From: Halobacillus sp. A5
Lineage (GTDB): Bacteria > Bacillota > Bacilli > Bacillales > Halobacillaceae
NCBI RefSeq assembly: GCF_024189315.1
Contig: NZ_JAIZEO010000001.1
Span: 248,001 to 312,000, forward strand
DNA: 64,000 nt
Direction of reading: 5' to 3'
Part shown: in pieces, positions 30,030 through 38,541 of the stretch
Position numbering within the stretch: position 1 is the stretch's first letter
How the letters are laid out: each line of letters starts with the position of its first letter
Notes under the pieces: model-generated
The model's input: the letters and a program-made list of their open reading frames with translations, nothing else
The model's database searches: none
Told to the model about the DNA's origin: nothing
Made by a program: the position numbers and the translations under genes

Positions 30030-30743
30030 TCAGGAGGAATTTCCGTATTTACTCTGCTTGTAAAACTCGTGGAAAATCTTCATTAATGCTCGTTTCTCGA
30101 TACGTGACACATAGCTTCTGGAAATGCCTAATTCCTTGGCAATTTCACGCTGAGTTTTCTCGTCTTCGTCATTTAAGCCGTATCGAAATACTATAACCTC
30201 TTTCTCACGTTCATCAAGGACGGAAATATATTTTTTAATCTGCTCTATTTCCATGTGAAGCTGAATTTCCTCAACAATATCAACGACATCTGCTTGCAAA
30301 ATATCGAGCAGATTCAATTCATTACCTTCTTTATCATGACCGATGGGATCTTGCAAAGAGATGTCCTTATTCATCTTTTTAGTGGAACGTAGATGCATCA
30401 GGATTTCGTTTTCTATACACCTGGCTGCATAGGTAGCGAGCTTAGTCCCTTTCCCTGTAGAGTAGCTCTCTATTCCTTTTATTAAACCTATAGTTCCAAT
30501 TGAAATTAAATCCTCGAAATCTTCCTTTGTATTTTCAAATTTTTTTACAATGTGAGCTACAAGACGCAAATTATGTTCGATGAGTTTATCTCTGGCTTCT
30601 TTATTCCCTTCTTTCATAAGCTGCAGCTGTTTTGCTTCTTCTTCCTTAGATAAAGGGTTAGGGAAAGCTTGGTTTTTTACATAAGACACAAAAAATAAAG
30701 CTTCTTTAAAAAAGTATAAAATTGAAGCTAATATGCTGCTCAA
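30030..30743 (-). CDS. sigK: RNA polymerase sporulation sigma factor SigK (uninterrupted)
   Basis: Late mother-cell sigma factor. 237 residues: an N-terminal pro-sequence of about 20 residues with a hydrophobic stretch ([20 protein letters not shown]), region 2 ([20 protein letters not shown] ... [12 protein letters not shown]) and region 4 ([20 protein letters not shown]). In B. subtilis this gene is split by the skin element; here it is intact. The start is TTG at 30743 after GGGAGG. Removal of the pro-sequence by SpoIVFB is expected from family knowledge. Confidence 0.96.
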   Translation of the reverse strand: MSSILASILYFFKEALFFVSYVKNQAFPNPLSKEEEAKQLQLMKEGNKEARDKLIEHNLRLVAHIVKKFENTKEDFEDLISIGTIGLIKGIESYSTGKGTKLATYAARCIENEILMHLRSTKKMNKDISLQDPIGHDKEGNELNLLDILQADVVDIVEEIQLHMEIEQIKKYISVLDEREKEVIVFRYGLNDEDEKTQREIAKELGISRSYVSRIEKRALMKIFHEFYKQSKYGNSS

Positions 30744-30786
30744 ATTGCATACACCTCCCTGGATTTGGGTATCTGCCTATATCACA

Positions 30787-30794
30787 AGTGTATG
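30787..30794 (-). promoter_or_regulatory. Sigma-E/sigma-K-type -10 box before sigK
   Basis: CATACACT on the minus strand matches the sigma-E -10 consensus CATACANT and also begins with the CATA of sigma-K promoters. It lies about 45 bp upstream of the TTG start. The -35 is not clear; CACAGC/GCTATG lies at roughly the right distance. Confidence 0.45.
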
Positions 30795-30826
30795 TGGGTT
30801 AAAGCATAGCTGTGCCTGTACGTACA

Positions 30827-30854
30827 TAAAAAAAGCAGCCAGTGAATGGCTGCT
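30827..30854 (-). terminator. Terminator of the mrp operon
   Basis: On the minus strand AGCAGCC and GGCTGCT form a 7-bp stem followed by seven T residues, just after mrpG and before the sigK promoter. Confidence 0.8.
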
Positions 30855-30874
30855 TCAGATTAGAGGAAATCCCT

Positions 30875-31261
30875 TTATTTATTTGTGTGCTTCGACTGGT
30901 CAAAGACTTCTTTATACTGGTCCTGAATACTATGGTCCCATAATTCAACGCCGCTCCGGTAAGCAGCTCGTCCAATCATATGACCGGAGACTGGAGCTGT
31001 GAGCAGAACGAAAAAAATGCCGAGTAGAAGTTTGCCGCTTATCACATCGTGCTCAACATACATAAACAGAAAGGCTCCTATAAGGATGCCGGCTACGCCT
31101 AAAGTAGAACTCTTGGTAGCGGCGTGGAGTCTTGTATAGACATCAGGGAACCGTAACACACCAATAGATCCGGAAATAAGAAAAAAGGTGCCTGCCAGCA
31201 GGGAGATACATATGAGTAAATCAAGAATGATATTAATCCATGTCCCGTTCAATAATAACAC
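30875..31261 (-). CDS. mrpG: Na+/H+ antiporter subunit G
   Basis: 128 residues with three membrane segments and the PhaG/MnhG motif SIGVLRFPDVYTRLHAATK near 32-50. Last gene of the operon; it starts 29 bp inside mrpF. MrpG is needed for complex assembly in characterised systems. The C-terminal 25 residues are soluble and charged. Confidence 0.92.
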   Translation of the reverse strand: MLLLNGTWINIILDLLICISLLAGTFFLISGSIGVLRFPDVYTRLHAATKSSTLGVAGILIGAFLFMYVEHDVISGKLLLGIFFVLLTAPVSGHMIGRAAYRSGVELWDHSIQDQYKEVFDQSKHTNK

Positions 31262-31544
31262 CCTTTTCTAAGAATTTCGCCAAGGCGACAGTACCAATGA
31301 AAAGCAATATACCAATTAAAAGAATTACATCGTTGAACTGTGTGGATACCAGTAATATGGCAATAAGCCCAGTCAACGCCATTATGTTTACTCCAATGAC
31401 ATCCAGAGCAACAGCCCGGTCAGGGTTGGTAGGTCCTCTCATCGTTCGGTATAGTAAAATGATCACGGAAACAGAGACACCGATAATCGCTATGATTGAA
31501 GAAATATGAATCAAAGTTTTAGTAAAGTTTAATAATTCCTCCAT
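31233..31544 (-). CDS. mrpF: Na+/H+ antiporter subunit F
   Basis: 103 residues with three membrane segments and the MRGPTNPDRAVALDVIGVN motif near 35-53, typical of MrpF/PhaF. Its ATG shares one base with the mrpE stop and its end overlaps mrpG by 29 bp, so translation is coupled along the operon. Confidence 0.92.
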   Translation of the reverse strand: MEELLNFTKTLIHISSIIAIIGVSVSVIILLYRTMRGPTNPDRAVALDVIGVNIMALTGLIAILLVSTQFNDVILLIGILLFIGTVALAKFLEKGVIIERDMD

Positions 31545-32020
31545 TATCGTGTCACCTCCATGATTGCTTTTTCAAAAGTATCTTTTATATCATTAATCGA
31601 TTGTTCTACGTCAGGAATATCCATAGCATGAATATATATCTTTGAATAATCTTCACTAATTTCAAGAGACAATGTCCCAGGTGTTAACGATATTAAATTA
31701 GCAAGTAAAGTAATCTCCCAGTTTGACTTTAATTCAATGGGTAAGGCAAATATACCAGGTTGAAAGTCCAATTTAGGTTTGTATGCTAATTTTACTATAT
31801 CCAGGTTCGATAATAAGAGCTCTCTGGCAAACAGCAGTATTAACTTAACTACACCAACCACCCGCTTGAAATAAAAGGTGCCAGGAACAAAACGCTGCAG
31901 AACAAAGAGCATAAGAGCACCAATAATATAGCCTACAACAAATGTAGTAAAGTTATAGGTTTCGCTTAAAAACATCCACATTACTGCAATGATGATATTG
32001 AGCAAAATTTGAAACGGCAT
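31544..32020 (-). CDS. mrpE: Na+/H+ antiporter subunit E
   Basis: 158 residues: two N-terminal membrane segments followed by a cytoplasmic domain with the conserved ITLLANLISLTPGTLSLEI segment near 103-121. MrpE is one of the subunits that distinguish Mrp complexes from complex I. It lies 7 bp after mrpD. Confidence 0.93.
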   Translation of the reverse strand: MPFQILLNIIIAVMWMFLSETYNFTTFVVGYIIGALMLFVLQRFVPGTFYFKRVVGVVKLILLFARELLLSNLDIVKLAYKPKLDFQPGIFALPIELKSNWEITLLANLISLTPGTLSLEISEDYSKIYIHAMDIPDVEQSINDIKDTFEKAIMEVTR

Positions 32021-32027
32021 GAATAGT

Positions 32028-33515
32028 CTACTCCTTTATAACAGAATCGATATACATTTGAGGGTCCATTAAATATTCTCCCATCCATTCTACAGGAGGA
32101 TAAAACCATTCAGCTCCAACACCTAAAAGGACGGTCAGAGACAAAAGAAATGCAATAGGCCAAATCATTCTGCCTGCTGACTTGCTTCGCTCAGGATGTG
32201 GCGGGGATTTTGTTTTCTCTCCCCAAAAACCTCTAACGAATATCCTTATCATGGAAAACAGAATTAGAAGACTGGAAACGAGTGAAGCAATAACCACCAT
32301 AATTTCTTCGTTAGCCAGCCCTCCCTGAATAAGGAGCAGTTTACCTACAAATCCGCTGAAAGGCGGAATCCCTGCCAGAACCAGAGTGGAAATAAACATT
32401 AACCATCCCAGGGCAGGGTAATGATGAATTAGTCCACTCATTTTACGAAGGTCTGATGTTCCTGCTACATAAGCAATTACCCCTACAAGTAGAAACAGAG
32501 CCGCCTTTATAATCATATCGTTAATTAGGTAATAAATGGTGCCGCTTATGGAAACCTCAGAAAAAATGCCGATGCCCATAAGCATAAATCCGACTGCAGG
32601 GATAATATTGTACGCTACAATCAGTTTAACATTGTGAGTTGATAATGCACCGATGACACCAAAAATCATAGTAAATGCAGCAAGGTAAATAAAGATCGTA
32701 TGTGTTAAATCTAACTCTCCAACAAAAATAAGGGTGAAGATTCTTAGGATAGAATAGATACCTACTTTTGTAAGTAAAGCTCCAAATAAAGCAGAAACGA
32801 CCGGATTCGGCACAACATAAGGGCGCGGCAGCCAATAATACAGTGGAAAAACGGCTGCTTTAGTAGCGAACACAAAGAAAAATAAAATCGCAATTGTTGT
32901 AAGAACTCCCTGCTGTTCTACTTCTTGTACCCGCTGAGCCACTTGAGCCATGTTTACGGAGCCTACAACTGAATATAGAAAAGCTACAGTAGTAACAAAA
33001 AGCATAGATGAAAATAAGTTGATCAATACATATTTTAAGGATTCTCTTAACTGAGCTTTCCCGTTTCCTAACACAATTAGTCCGTAGGAAGCCATAAGGA
33101 GAACCTCAAAGAATACGAATAGGTTAAATATATCACCAGTTAGAAAAGCGCCGCTGACTCCTGTAATAAGCATAAAGAAGAAGCTGTAAAAAAAGAAGGA
33201 TTCCTGCTTCTCTGTTAACGATTTAGGCGCATAAAATACGCAGGCAGTGGCTATTATATTCGTAGTTACTACCAGCGTAACTGATAATAGGTCCCCGACC
33301 AATACTATGCCAAAAGGAGCTTCATAAGATCCTGTTTCCAACACTATCGTTCCATTGGCAGAAACCAAATAGAGCACTAAAATGGCTAAAGCTGAACTTA
33401 TAACGGCAAACAGTTGAGCAAGCGGTCTTACTACACGTTTCTTGTTATTTAGAAAGGCCGCAATAATCCCGGCAATCAGCGGCCAAATAATTGTTAAAGC
33501 TAATAAGTTACTCAT
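32028..33515 (-). CDS. mrpD: Na+/H+ antiporter subunit D
   Basis: 495 residues with about 14 membrane helices, homologous to complex I NuoM/NuoN. It has the proton-pathway residues in FFEVLLMASYGL near 135 and a Lys in TKAAVFPLYYWLPRPY near 219. The start overlaps mrpC by 8 bp. Confidence 0.95.
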   Translation of the reverse strand: MSNLLALTIIWPLIAGIIAAFLNNKKRVVRPLAQLFAVISSALAILVLYLVSANGTIVLETGSYEAPFGIVLVGDLLSVTLVVTTNIIATACVFYAPKSLTEKQESFFFYSFFFMLITGVSGAFLTGDIFNLFVFFEVLLMASYGLIVLGNGKAQLRESLKYVLINLFSSMLFVTTVAFLYSVVGSVNMAQVAQRVQEVEQQGVLTTIAILFFFVFATKAAVFPLYYWLPRPYVVPNPVVSALFGALLTKVGIYSILRIFTLIFVGELDLTHTIFIYLAAFTMIFGVIGALSTHNVKLIVAYNIIPAVGFMLMGIGIFSEVSISGTIYYLINDMIIKAALFLLVGVIAYVAGTSDLRKMSGLIHHYPALGWLMFISTLVLAGIPPFSGFVGKLLLIQGGLANEEIMVVIASLVSSLLILFSMIRIFVRGFWGEKTKSPPHPERSKSAGRMIWPIAFLLSLTVLLGVGAEWFYPPVEWMGEYLMDPQMYIDSVIKE

Positions 33516-33846
33516 AGTCGTTACCCCTCAGTTGCTCCATATTGTCGGTTCCATTTAATTTCGAAGCTCTGTAAGCTAACACTAACAGCAGGCTTGTTAC
33601 GCCAAAGCTGATTACTATTGATGTAAGAATTAAAGCCTGAGGGAGCGGGTCTGTGTATTGTTCAATGCCATCCGTCAGAATAGGAGGCGCTCCTCTTTTT
33701 AATTCTCCCATAGTTAGTATAAACAAGTGCGCCCCATGTGAGATCAAGGCTGTCCCTATAACAATTCGGAGCAGTTGTTTCTGGAGGAGGTTATAGACGC
33801 CGGTCATAAATAAAATACCGGCAAGTATGGACATCACAATTTCCAT
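33508..33846 (-). CDS. mrpC: Na+/H+ antiporter subunit C
   Basis: 112 residues, three membrane helices, homologous to NuoK, with the LPQALILTSIVISFGVTS motif near 69-86. It directly follows mrpA with 3 bp between them; there is no room for an mrpB gene, which normally stands here. Confidence 0.95.
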   Translation of the reverse strand: MEIVMSILAGILFMTGVYNLLQKQLLRIVIGTALISHGAHLFILTMGELKRGAPPILTDGIEQYTDPLPQALILTSIVISFGVTSLLLVLAYRASKLNGTDNMEQLRGNDYE

Positions 33847-33849
33847 GTT

Positions 33850-36183
33850 TTACTCCTCCTTTTTCTTTTCGCGTAATCGAATTAATGAGAAGACCGCCAT
33901 GGCTGCAATTCCAAGGACAGCGATCTCAAATAGTGTATCTAATCCACGAAAGTCTACTAGAATCACGTTTACAATATTATCTCCGCCGCCCAATTCATAA
34001 GAATTATCAACAAAGTAACTGGACATAGAATCAAATAGTTTTGAGCTGTGAGCAGAGATAGCTACCATCGTCATAAGAAGGCCAAAGCCGGCAGAAATGA
34101 TTACATTCATAGTTTTGGTGAATGGTGATTCACTGGTTTTCTTAAGCTTAGGCAAATGATAAAACACGAGTAAAAATAATCCTACAGTAACTGTTTCAAT
34201 AATTAATTGAGTCAAGGCAAGGTCGGGGGCCCTGTATACGACGAAGAGCATTGCTAACCCATATCCGACTACACCTAATATGAGAATGGCTGCAATTCTG
34301 TTTTTTGCGACAATCGTACCAAAAGCAGCAATAACCATAACTAAAGCAATTAACAGTTCGTGCACTCTAATGTCTGACAGATTACCGGTATCAACTGTGA
34401 ATCCTCCTGTGTAAATCATTACACTAAACGTAACAAGCATAATAGCCACTAGAATTAAACGCATGTACCGTCCCAATGACCCATTCATATAACCGTCTGT
34501 TATAACAGTAGAGTACCGTTCTGTCCGGGCGACAAGGCCATCATAAAATTTATTTAAACTTAATATGCCAGGTACTATTTTATATACAGAAGCCCACTTT
34601 GGACGCACCAAGAATAAAATTGTTCCAAACACAACGACTGTGATGGACATGATAAAAGGCGGCTTAATCCCATGCCAGAAGTAAATGTCTTTTGATATAT
34701 CTGCTCCACCAATAGCAGAAGCTGCATGTTCTACAAAAGGTTTATTAATCAGGTCAGGAATTAACCCTATAACAATTACACCAACCACAAGCAGCAGTGG
34801 TGAGACCAGCATGCCAATAGGAGCTTCATGCGGTTTTTTTGGCAATTTTTCAATGCGTCCCTGCCCTCTAAAAGTGCCGAAGAAGAAATACATAGAATAT
34901 ACAAACGTAAATATACTTCCGAAAACAGCAAGATAAGGAAATATCGACTGCAGAAAAGCAATTATACCGGTTACGGATAAATCCAATTCGTATACAGATT
35001 GGAAGAATAATTCTTTACTATAGAAACCGTTTAAGAACGGAAGTGGAACACCTGCCATGGAAAAAGAAGCTACTAAAGCTAATGTAGCTGTAATCGGCAG
35101 AAATGTCATAAGTCCGCCCAGTCGTCTAATGTCACGCGAACCAGTTTCATGATCCACGATTCCGGCAACCATAAACAAGCTGCCTTTAAATGTGGCGTGA
35201 TTCAAAATGTGAAACGCAGCTGCGAAAATTGCCAGCTCCGTTCCAAAACCGAGCATAGCCATAATCATACCGAGTTGACTTATAGTGGAGAAGGCTAATA
35301 TAGCCTTCAGATCTGTCTGGCGTACTGCCATGTAGGACCCCCAGCAGAGCGTAAAAATACCTACCGTAGAAACGATGATAAAAAACCACTCTGATACTGA
35401 CAGCATGGGGAAAAACCGGGCCACTAAAAATATGCCGGCTTTTACCATCGTTGCGGAGTGTAAATAAGCACTTACGGGTGTCGGAGCTTCCATAGCATCC
35501 GGAAGCCAAATGTGAAATGGGAATTGAGCAGACTTAGTAAAGGCACCAAGTAAGATAAGTCCGAGAATAAGTGGGAAAAATTCGTGATTTAGTACTAATT
35601 CCCGTTGACTCATAATCTCCTGAATACTCGAAGTACCTGTGATCACGCTCAAATAAACGAGTCCGCCAAGTAAACTCAAGCCCCCAAACACAGTGATTAA
35701 CATTGACTTTAAAGCGCCGTACCGAGATCCTTCTCTATGATTCCAAAAGCCGATAAGCAGGAAAGAGGAAAGAGATGTGAACTCCCAGAATGTATATAAT
35801 ACAAATACATTATCTGAAAGAACAACACCTAACATGGAGCCCATAAATAGTAAAAAGTAAACATAAAAATGTCCCAGCTGCTCCGATTTATGTAAATAAT
35901 AGATCGAGTAAAAAGCAACTAGGGAGCCAATACCACTAATTAATAATACGAAAAGCAAGCTCAAACCATCAAGATAAAGAAGTATATTCATATCAAGTGA
36001 TGGAATCCAGGAATATTCCCTTTCAACAGGTTCAAATCCTTGTCCTATAAATCGTATAAAATAAATAAAGATCACAACGGGCACTGCTGTGACAAAAAAT
36101 CCTGTGTGAAGATTGTGTTTCCATCGACTTAATAATGGAATGAAAATTGCAATGATAAAAGGCAATAATACAGCCAGTAGCAT
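33850..36183 (-). CDS. mrpA: Na+/H+ antiporter subunit A
   Basis: 777 residues, homologous to NuoL with the Mrp-specific C-terminal extension. Visible are the Glu in VLYTFWEFTSLSSF near 130, the Lys in AFTKSAQFPFHIWLP near 217, and the C-terminal VNVILVDFRGLDTLFEIAVL block. The protein ends soon after that block, as in ordinary MrpA, so it is not the A-B fusion of group 2 systems. First gene of the operon, with GGGAGG before the ATG. Mrp complexes extrude Na+ for proton entry and are important for salt and alkali tolerance. Confidence 0.95.
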   Translation of the reverse strand: MLLAVLLPFIIAIFIPLLSRWKHNLHTGFFVTAVPVVIFIYFIRFIGQGFEPVEREYSWIPSLDMNILLYLDGLSLLFVLLISGIGSLVAFYSIYYLHKSEQLGHFYVYFLLFMGSMLGVVLSDNVFVLYTFWEFTSLSSFLLIGFWNHREGSRYGALKSMLITVFGGLSLLGGLVYLSVITGTSSIQEIMSQRELVLNHEFFPLILGLILLGAFTKSAQFPFHIWLPDAMEAPTPVSAYLHSATMVKAGIFLVARFFPMLSVSEWFFIIVSTVGIFTLCWGSYMAVRQTDLKAILAFSTISQLGMIMAMLGFGTELAIFAAAFHILNHATFKGSLFMVAGIVDHETGSRDIRRLGGLMTFLPITATLALVASFSMAGVPLPFLNGFYSKELFFQSVYELDLSVTGIIAFLQSIFPYLAVFGSIFTFVYSMYFFFGTFRGQGRIEKLPKKPHEAPIGMLVSPLLLVVGVIVIGLIPDLINKPFVEHAASAIGGADISKDIYFWHGIKPPFIMSITVVVFGTILFLVRPKWASVYKIVPGILSLNKFYDGLVARTERYSTVITDGYMNGSLGRYMRLILVAIMLVTFSVMIYTGGFTVDTGNLSDIRVHELLIALVMVIAAFGTIVAKNRIAAILILGVVGYGLAMLFVVYRAPDLALTQLIIETVTVGLFLLVFYHLPKLKKTSESPFTKTMNVIISAGFGLLMTMVAISAHSSKLFDSMSSYFVDNSYELGGGDNIVNVILVDFRGLDTLFEIAVLGIAAMAVFSLIRLREKKKEE

Positions 36184-36364
36184 CTGGTTGTTCCTCCCTC
36201 AGCCTAAATAAGTTCAAATGTAATAGTAGGTTCACTCAATTGTAATCAAAAATGAGTCGAATATTCAACTGAATACTATTAGAAACAAGATTATTGTAGC
36301 CTAATTTTTCGAAATATATAAATATGTAGAAATGCGTCTTATTTAACTCATAAAAAAACTTAAT

Positions 36365-36394
36365 AAAAAAACGTCAATTCAGAGATTGACGTTT
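36365..36394 (-). terminator. Terminator of sda
   Basis: On the minus strand AAACGTCAAT and ATTGACGTTT pair over 10 bp with a 6-base loop, then a T-rich tail. Confidence 0.85.
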
Positions 36395-36425
36395 GTCCAG
36401 GAGGCAGGATTTCCTTTTAGTGGAA

Positions 36426-36578
36426 TTAACCTACACGAAAGTTCGAGCGATCTAATAGGTGATATAATTTTCTTTCGATGATTTCGCATTCTATTTGTTT
36501 TATAAAATCGCGGGATAGATTGAGTTGAATGGCTTTGTGGTAAGATTGTATTAACAGGGTATCGGATAATTGTTTCAT
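36426..36578 (-). CDS. sda: Sporulation histidine kinase inhibitor Sda
   Basis: A 50-residue checkpoint protein that binds KinA/KinB and blocks entry into sporulation when DNA replication is disturbed. MKQLSDTLLIQSYHKAIQ then LNLSRDFIKQIECEI aligns directly with B. subtilis Sda, including L21 and F25, which are required there. It is divergent from yqeG, the B. subtilis arrangement, and lies next to DnaA boxes. The ATG has only a close AGAGGAA; the best ribosome site, AGGAGG, sits 26 bp upstream and would favour an in-frame ATC or GTG start adding 5-8 residues. Confidence 0.93.
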   Translation of the reverse strand: MKQLSDTLLIQSYHKAIQLNLSRDFIKQIECEIIERKLYHLLDRSNFRVG

Positions 36579-36679
36579 CTTCCTCTGCCGGATGGCAGCC
36601 ACCTCCTGAGTATTTAGGAATTGGAAGTTTTATTACTATTTCACCTTATCACGGGAGGCTGCAGGCTACAATAACCCCT

Positions 36680-36780
36680 TTATCAACAACCAATTGTAGA
36701 TAAGTGGAAATGATACTTCGTCAAATTCCTATAAGTACCACACCTTTTCTATGTGGAATATGTGTATAAAGTTATCCACA
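36680..36780. promoter_or_regulatory. DnaA-box cluster between sda and yqeG
   Basis: A perfect DnaA box TTATCCACA at 36772-36780, plus one-mismatch boxes TTATCAACA at 36680-36688 and TGTAGATAA (reverse orientation) at 36695-36703. In B. subtilis DnaA regulates sda directly, so conserved boxes here support the same replication-to-sporulation link. Confidence 0.75.
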
Positions 36781-36843
36781 CACTGGAGTTGTCGCGATTT
36801 GTCGAACGATTTTTGGAATATTGAAGGTACAATCAGGATTATT

Positions 36844-36872
36844 TTGAAACAATGTCTATTTTTGTTTATGAT
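36844..36872 (+). promoter_or_regulatory. Sigma-A promoter of the yqeG operon
   Basis: TTGAAA at 36844-36849 and TATGAT at 36867-36872 with a 17-bp spacer, about 40 bp before yqeG. Confidence 0.75.
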
Positions 36873-36911
36873 AGGTAAGGAGATTTTGTCGTGAAGGGTG
36901 GAGTAATTTGA

Positions 36912-37430
36912 ATGCTGAAAAAATTTTTACCAAATGAACATGTCGAGAGTATACACGATATCAGCCCTCTCGTTTTAAAGGATAAAGGTATTAAAGGTGT
37001 GATAACAGATTTAGATAACACGCTTGTGCCATGGGACGCACCGGATGCTACAGAGGAAATAGTAGAATGGTTTCAAAGGATGCATAAACACGGTATTCAA
37101 GTTATTATTGCTTCAAACAATAATGAAAAACGTGTAAAACTTTTCTCTGAACCGCTGGATACTACATTTATTCATAGTGCAAGGAAACCTTTGTCTAAAG
37201 CTTTTAAAAAGGCTCAAAAAGAAATGAATGTAAAAAAAGAAGAGCTTGTGGTCGTCGGCGATCAAATAATGACTGACGTACTTGGCGGTAATTTAGCTGG
37301 AATACACACAATTTTAGTCGTTCCCATTGTAGAAACAGATGGTTTTTTCACGAAGTTCAACAGGAAAATTGAACGTAGAATCTTAAAGTGGATGAAACGT
37401 AAAGGGAAGATTAACTGGGAGGAAAATTAA
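36912..37430 (+). CDS. yqeG: YqeG family HAD IIIA-type phosphatase
   Basis: 172 residues with the HAD nucleophile motif ITDLDNTLVPWD near 37-48, IIASNNNEKRV near 77-87 and the third motif VVVGDQIMTDVLGGN near 112-126. The substrate is not known. First gene of the long yqeG-yqeM operon; its TAA overlaps the yqeH ATG by one base. Confidence 0.93.
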   Translation: MLKKFLPNEHVESIHDISPLVLKDKGIKGVITDLDNTLVPWDAPDATEEIVEWFQRMHKHGIQVIIASNNNEKRVKLFSEPLDTTFIHSARKPLSKAFKKAQKEMNVKKEELVVVGDQIMTDVLGGNLAGIHTILVVPIVETDGFFTKFNRKIERRILKWMKRKGKINWEEN

Positions 37431-38530
37431 TGGATGAAATAAAATGTCAAGGGTGTGGAGCAGTTATTCAAACTTCAGATCCTGAAGGGGCAGGGTATGC
37501 ACCGAAATCTGCTCTTGAAAGAGAGGATATAATATGTAAGAGATGCTTTCGTTTGAAGCATTACAATGAAGTTCAGGATGTTCCATTTGAGGACGATGAT
37601 TTCTTAAATATGTTAAATCAGATAAGTAAGAGTAAAGGCTTAATTGTACAGCTGGTAGATATTTTCGACTTAAGCGGAAGCTTTATTCCTGGTCTGCAAA
37701 GGTTAACCGGGCACAACCCTATCCTTCTTGCAGGAAATAAATTGGACGTTCTTCCAAAGTCGGTTAACGAAAATAAGCTAAAGCAATGGCTTCGTTCTGC
37801 CGCAAAGGAAATCGGTCTTAAGGTGGAAGATGTACACTTAATTTCAGCCCAAAACGGGTCGGGTATGGAAGACCTGTCTCAAGCTATCGAGAAACACCGC
37901 AAAGAGCAGAATGTTTATGTAGTAGGAACGACGAATGTTGGTAAATCAACTTTTATTAATAAATTAATTCACCAGAGTTCAGGTGTCACAGATGTAATAA
38001 CTACTTCTTATTTCCCGGGTACCACACTTGGGTTTATTGATATTCCGTTAGATGACAAGACTTCTCTTTTTGATACGCCTGGTGTTATTCACCGTCATCA
38101 AATGGCTCACTATGTATCCGATCACGATTTAAAGCAAATCACTCCAAGAAAAGAAGTGAAGCCTAAAGTTTATCAATTGAACGAAGGACAAACTTTGTAC
38201 TTTGGAGGTCTGGCCAGGTTAGACTTTAATTCAGGGGAAAGAAGCTCATTTATATGTTACCTTTCAAATGAAATGGAAATCCATCGTACAAAGTTAGAAA
38301 AAGCAGATGATTTATATCGGGATCATTTGGGAGAATTGCTTGCACCGCCGGACTCGGAAACAATGAAAAGACTTCCTGCATTGGCACCGCATACCTTTAA
38401 GATTACACGTGCCAAAACAGATTTAGTATTTTCCGGACTGGGTTGGGTGACTGTACCCCAGGGTGGCATTACTGTGACAGCTTATGCTCCTGAAGGGGTC
38501 AAAGTATCACTTCGCGAATCGTTAATTTAG
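37430..38530 (+). CDS. yqeH: Ribosome biogenesis GTPase YqeH
   Basis: Circularly permuted GTPase needed for 30S assembly. 366 residues: an N-terminal treble-clef zinc finger (CQGCG ... CKRC, residues about 5-40), then G4 (AGNKLDVLP near 103) ahead of G1 (VGTTNVGKSTF near 164) and G3 (FDTPG near 220), and a C-terminal RNA-binding part. Confidence 0.96.
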   Translation: MDEIKCQGCGAVIQTSDPEGAGYAPKSALEREDIICKRCFRLKHYNEVQDVPFEDDDFLNMLNQISKSKGLIVQLVDIFDLSGSFIPGLQRLTGHNPILLAGNKLDVLPKSVNENKLKQWLRSAAKEIGLKVEDVHLISAQNGSGMEDLSQAIEKHRKEQNVYVVGTTNVGKSTFINKLIHQSSGVTDVITTSYFPGTTLGFIDIPLDDKTSLFDTPGVIHRHQMAHYVSDHDLKQITPRKEVKPKVYQLNEGQTLYFGGLARLDFNSGERSSFICYLSNEMEIHRTKLEKADDLYRDHLGELLAPPDSETMKRLPALAPHTFKITRAKTDLVFSGLGWVTVPQGGITVTAYAPEGVKVSLRESLI

Positions 38531-38541
38531 GAGGTTAGTAT

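Noticed and set aside
30733-31002. Plus-strand open frame over the sigK-mrpG gap
   Set aside because: It crosses the mrp terminator and the antisense of mrpG; no support for translation.
33850-36183. Possibility that MrpA is fused to MrpB
   Set aside because: The protein stops shortly after the VNVILVDFRGLDTL block, at 777 residues; group 2 A-B fusions are much longer.
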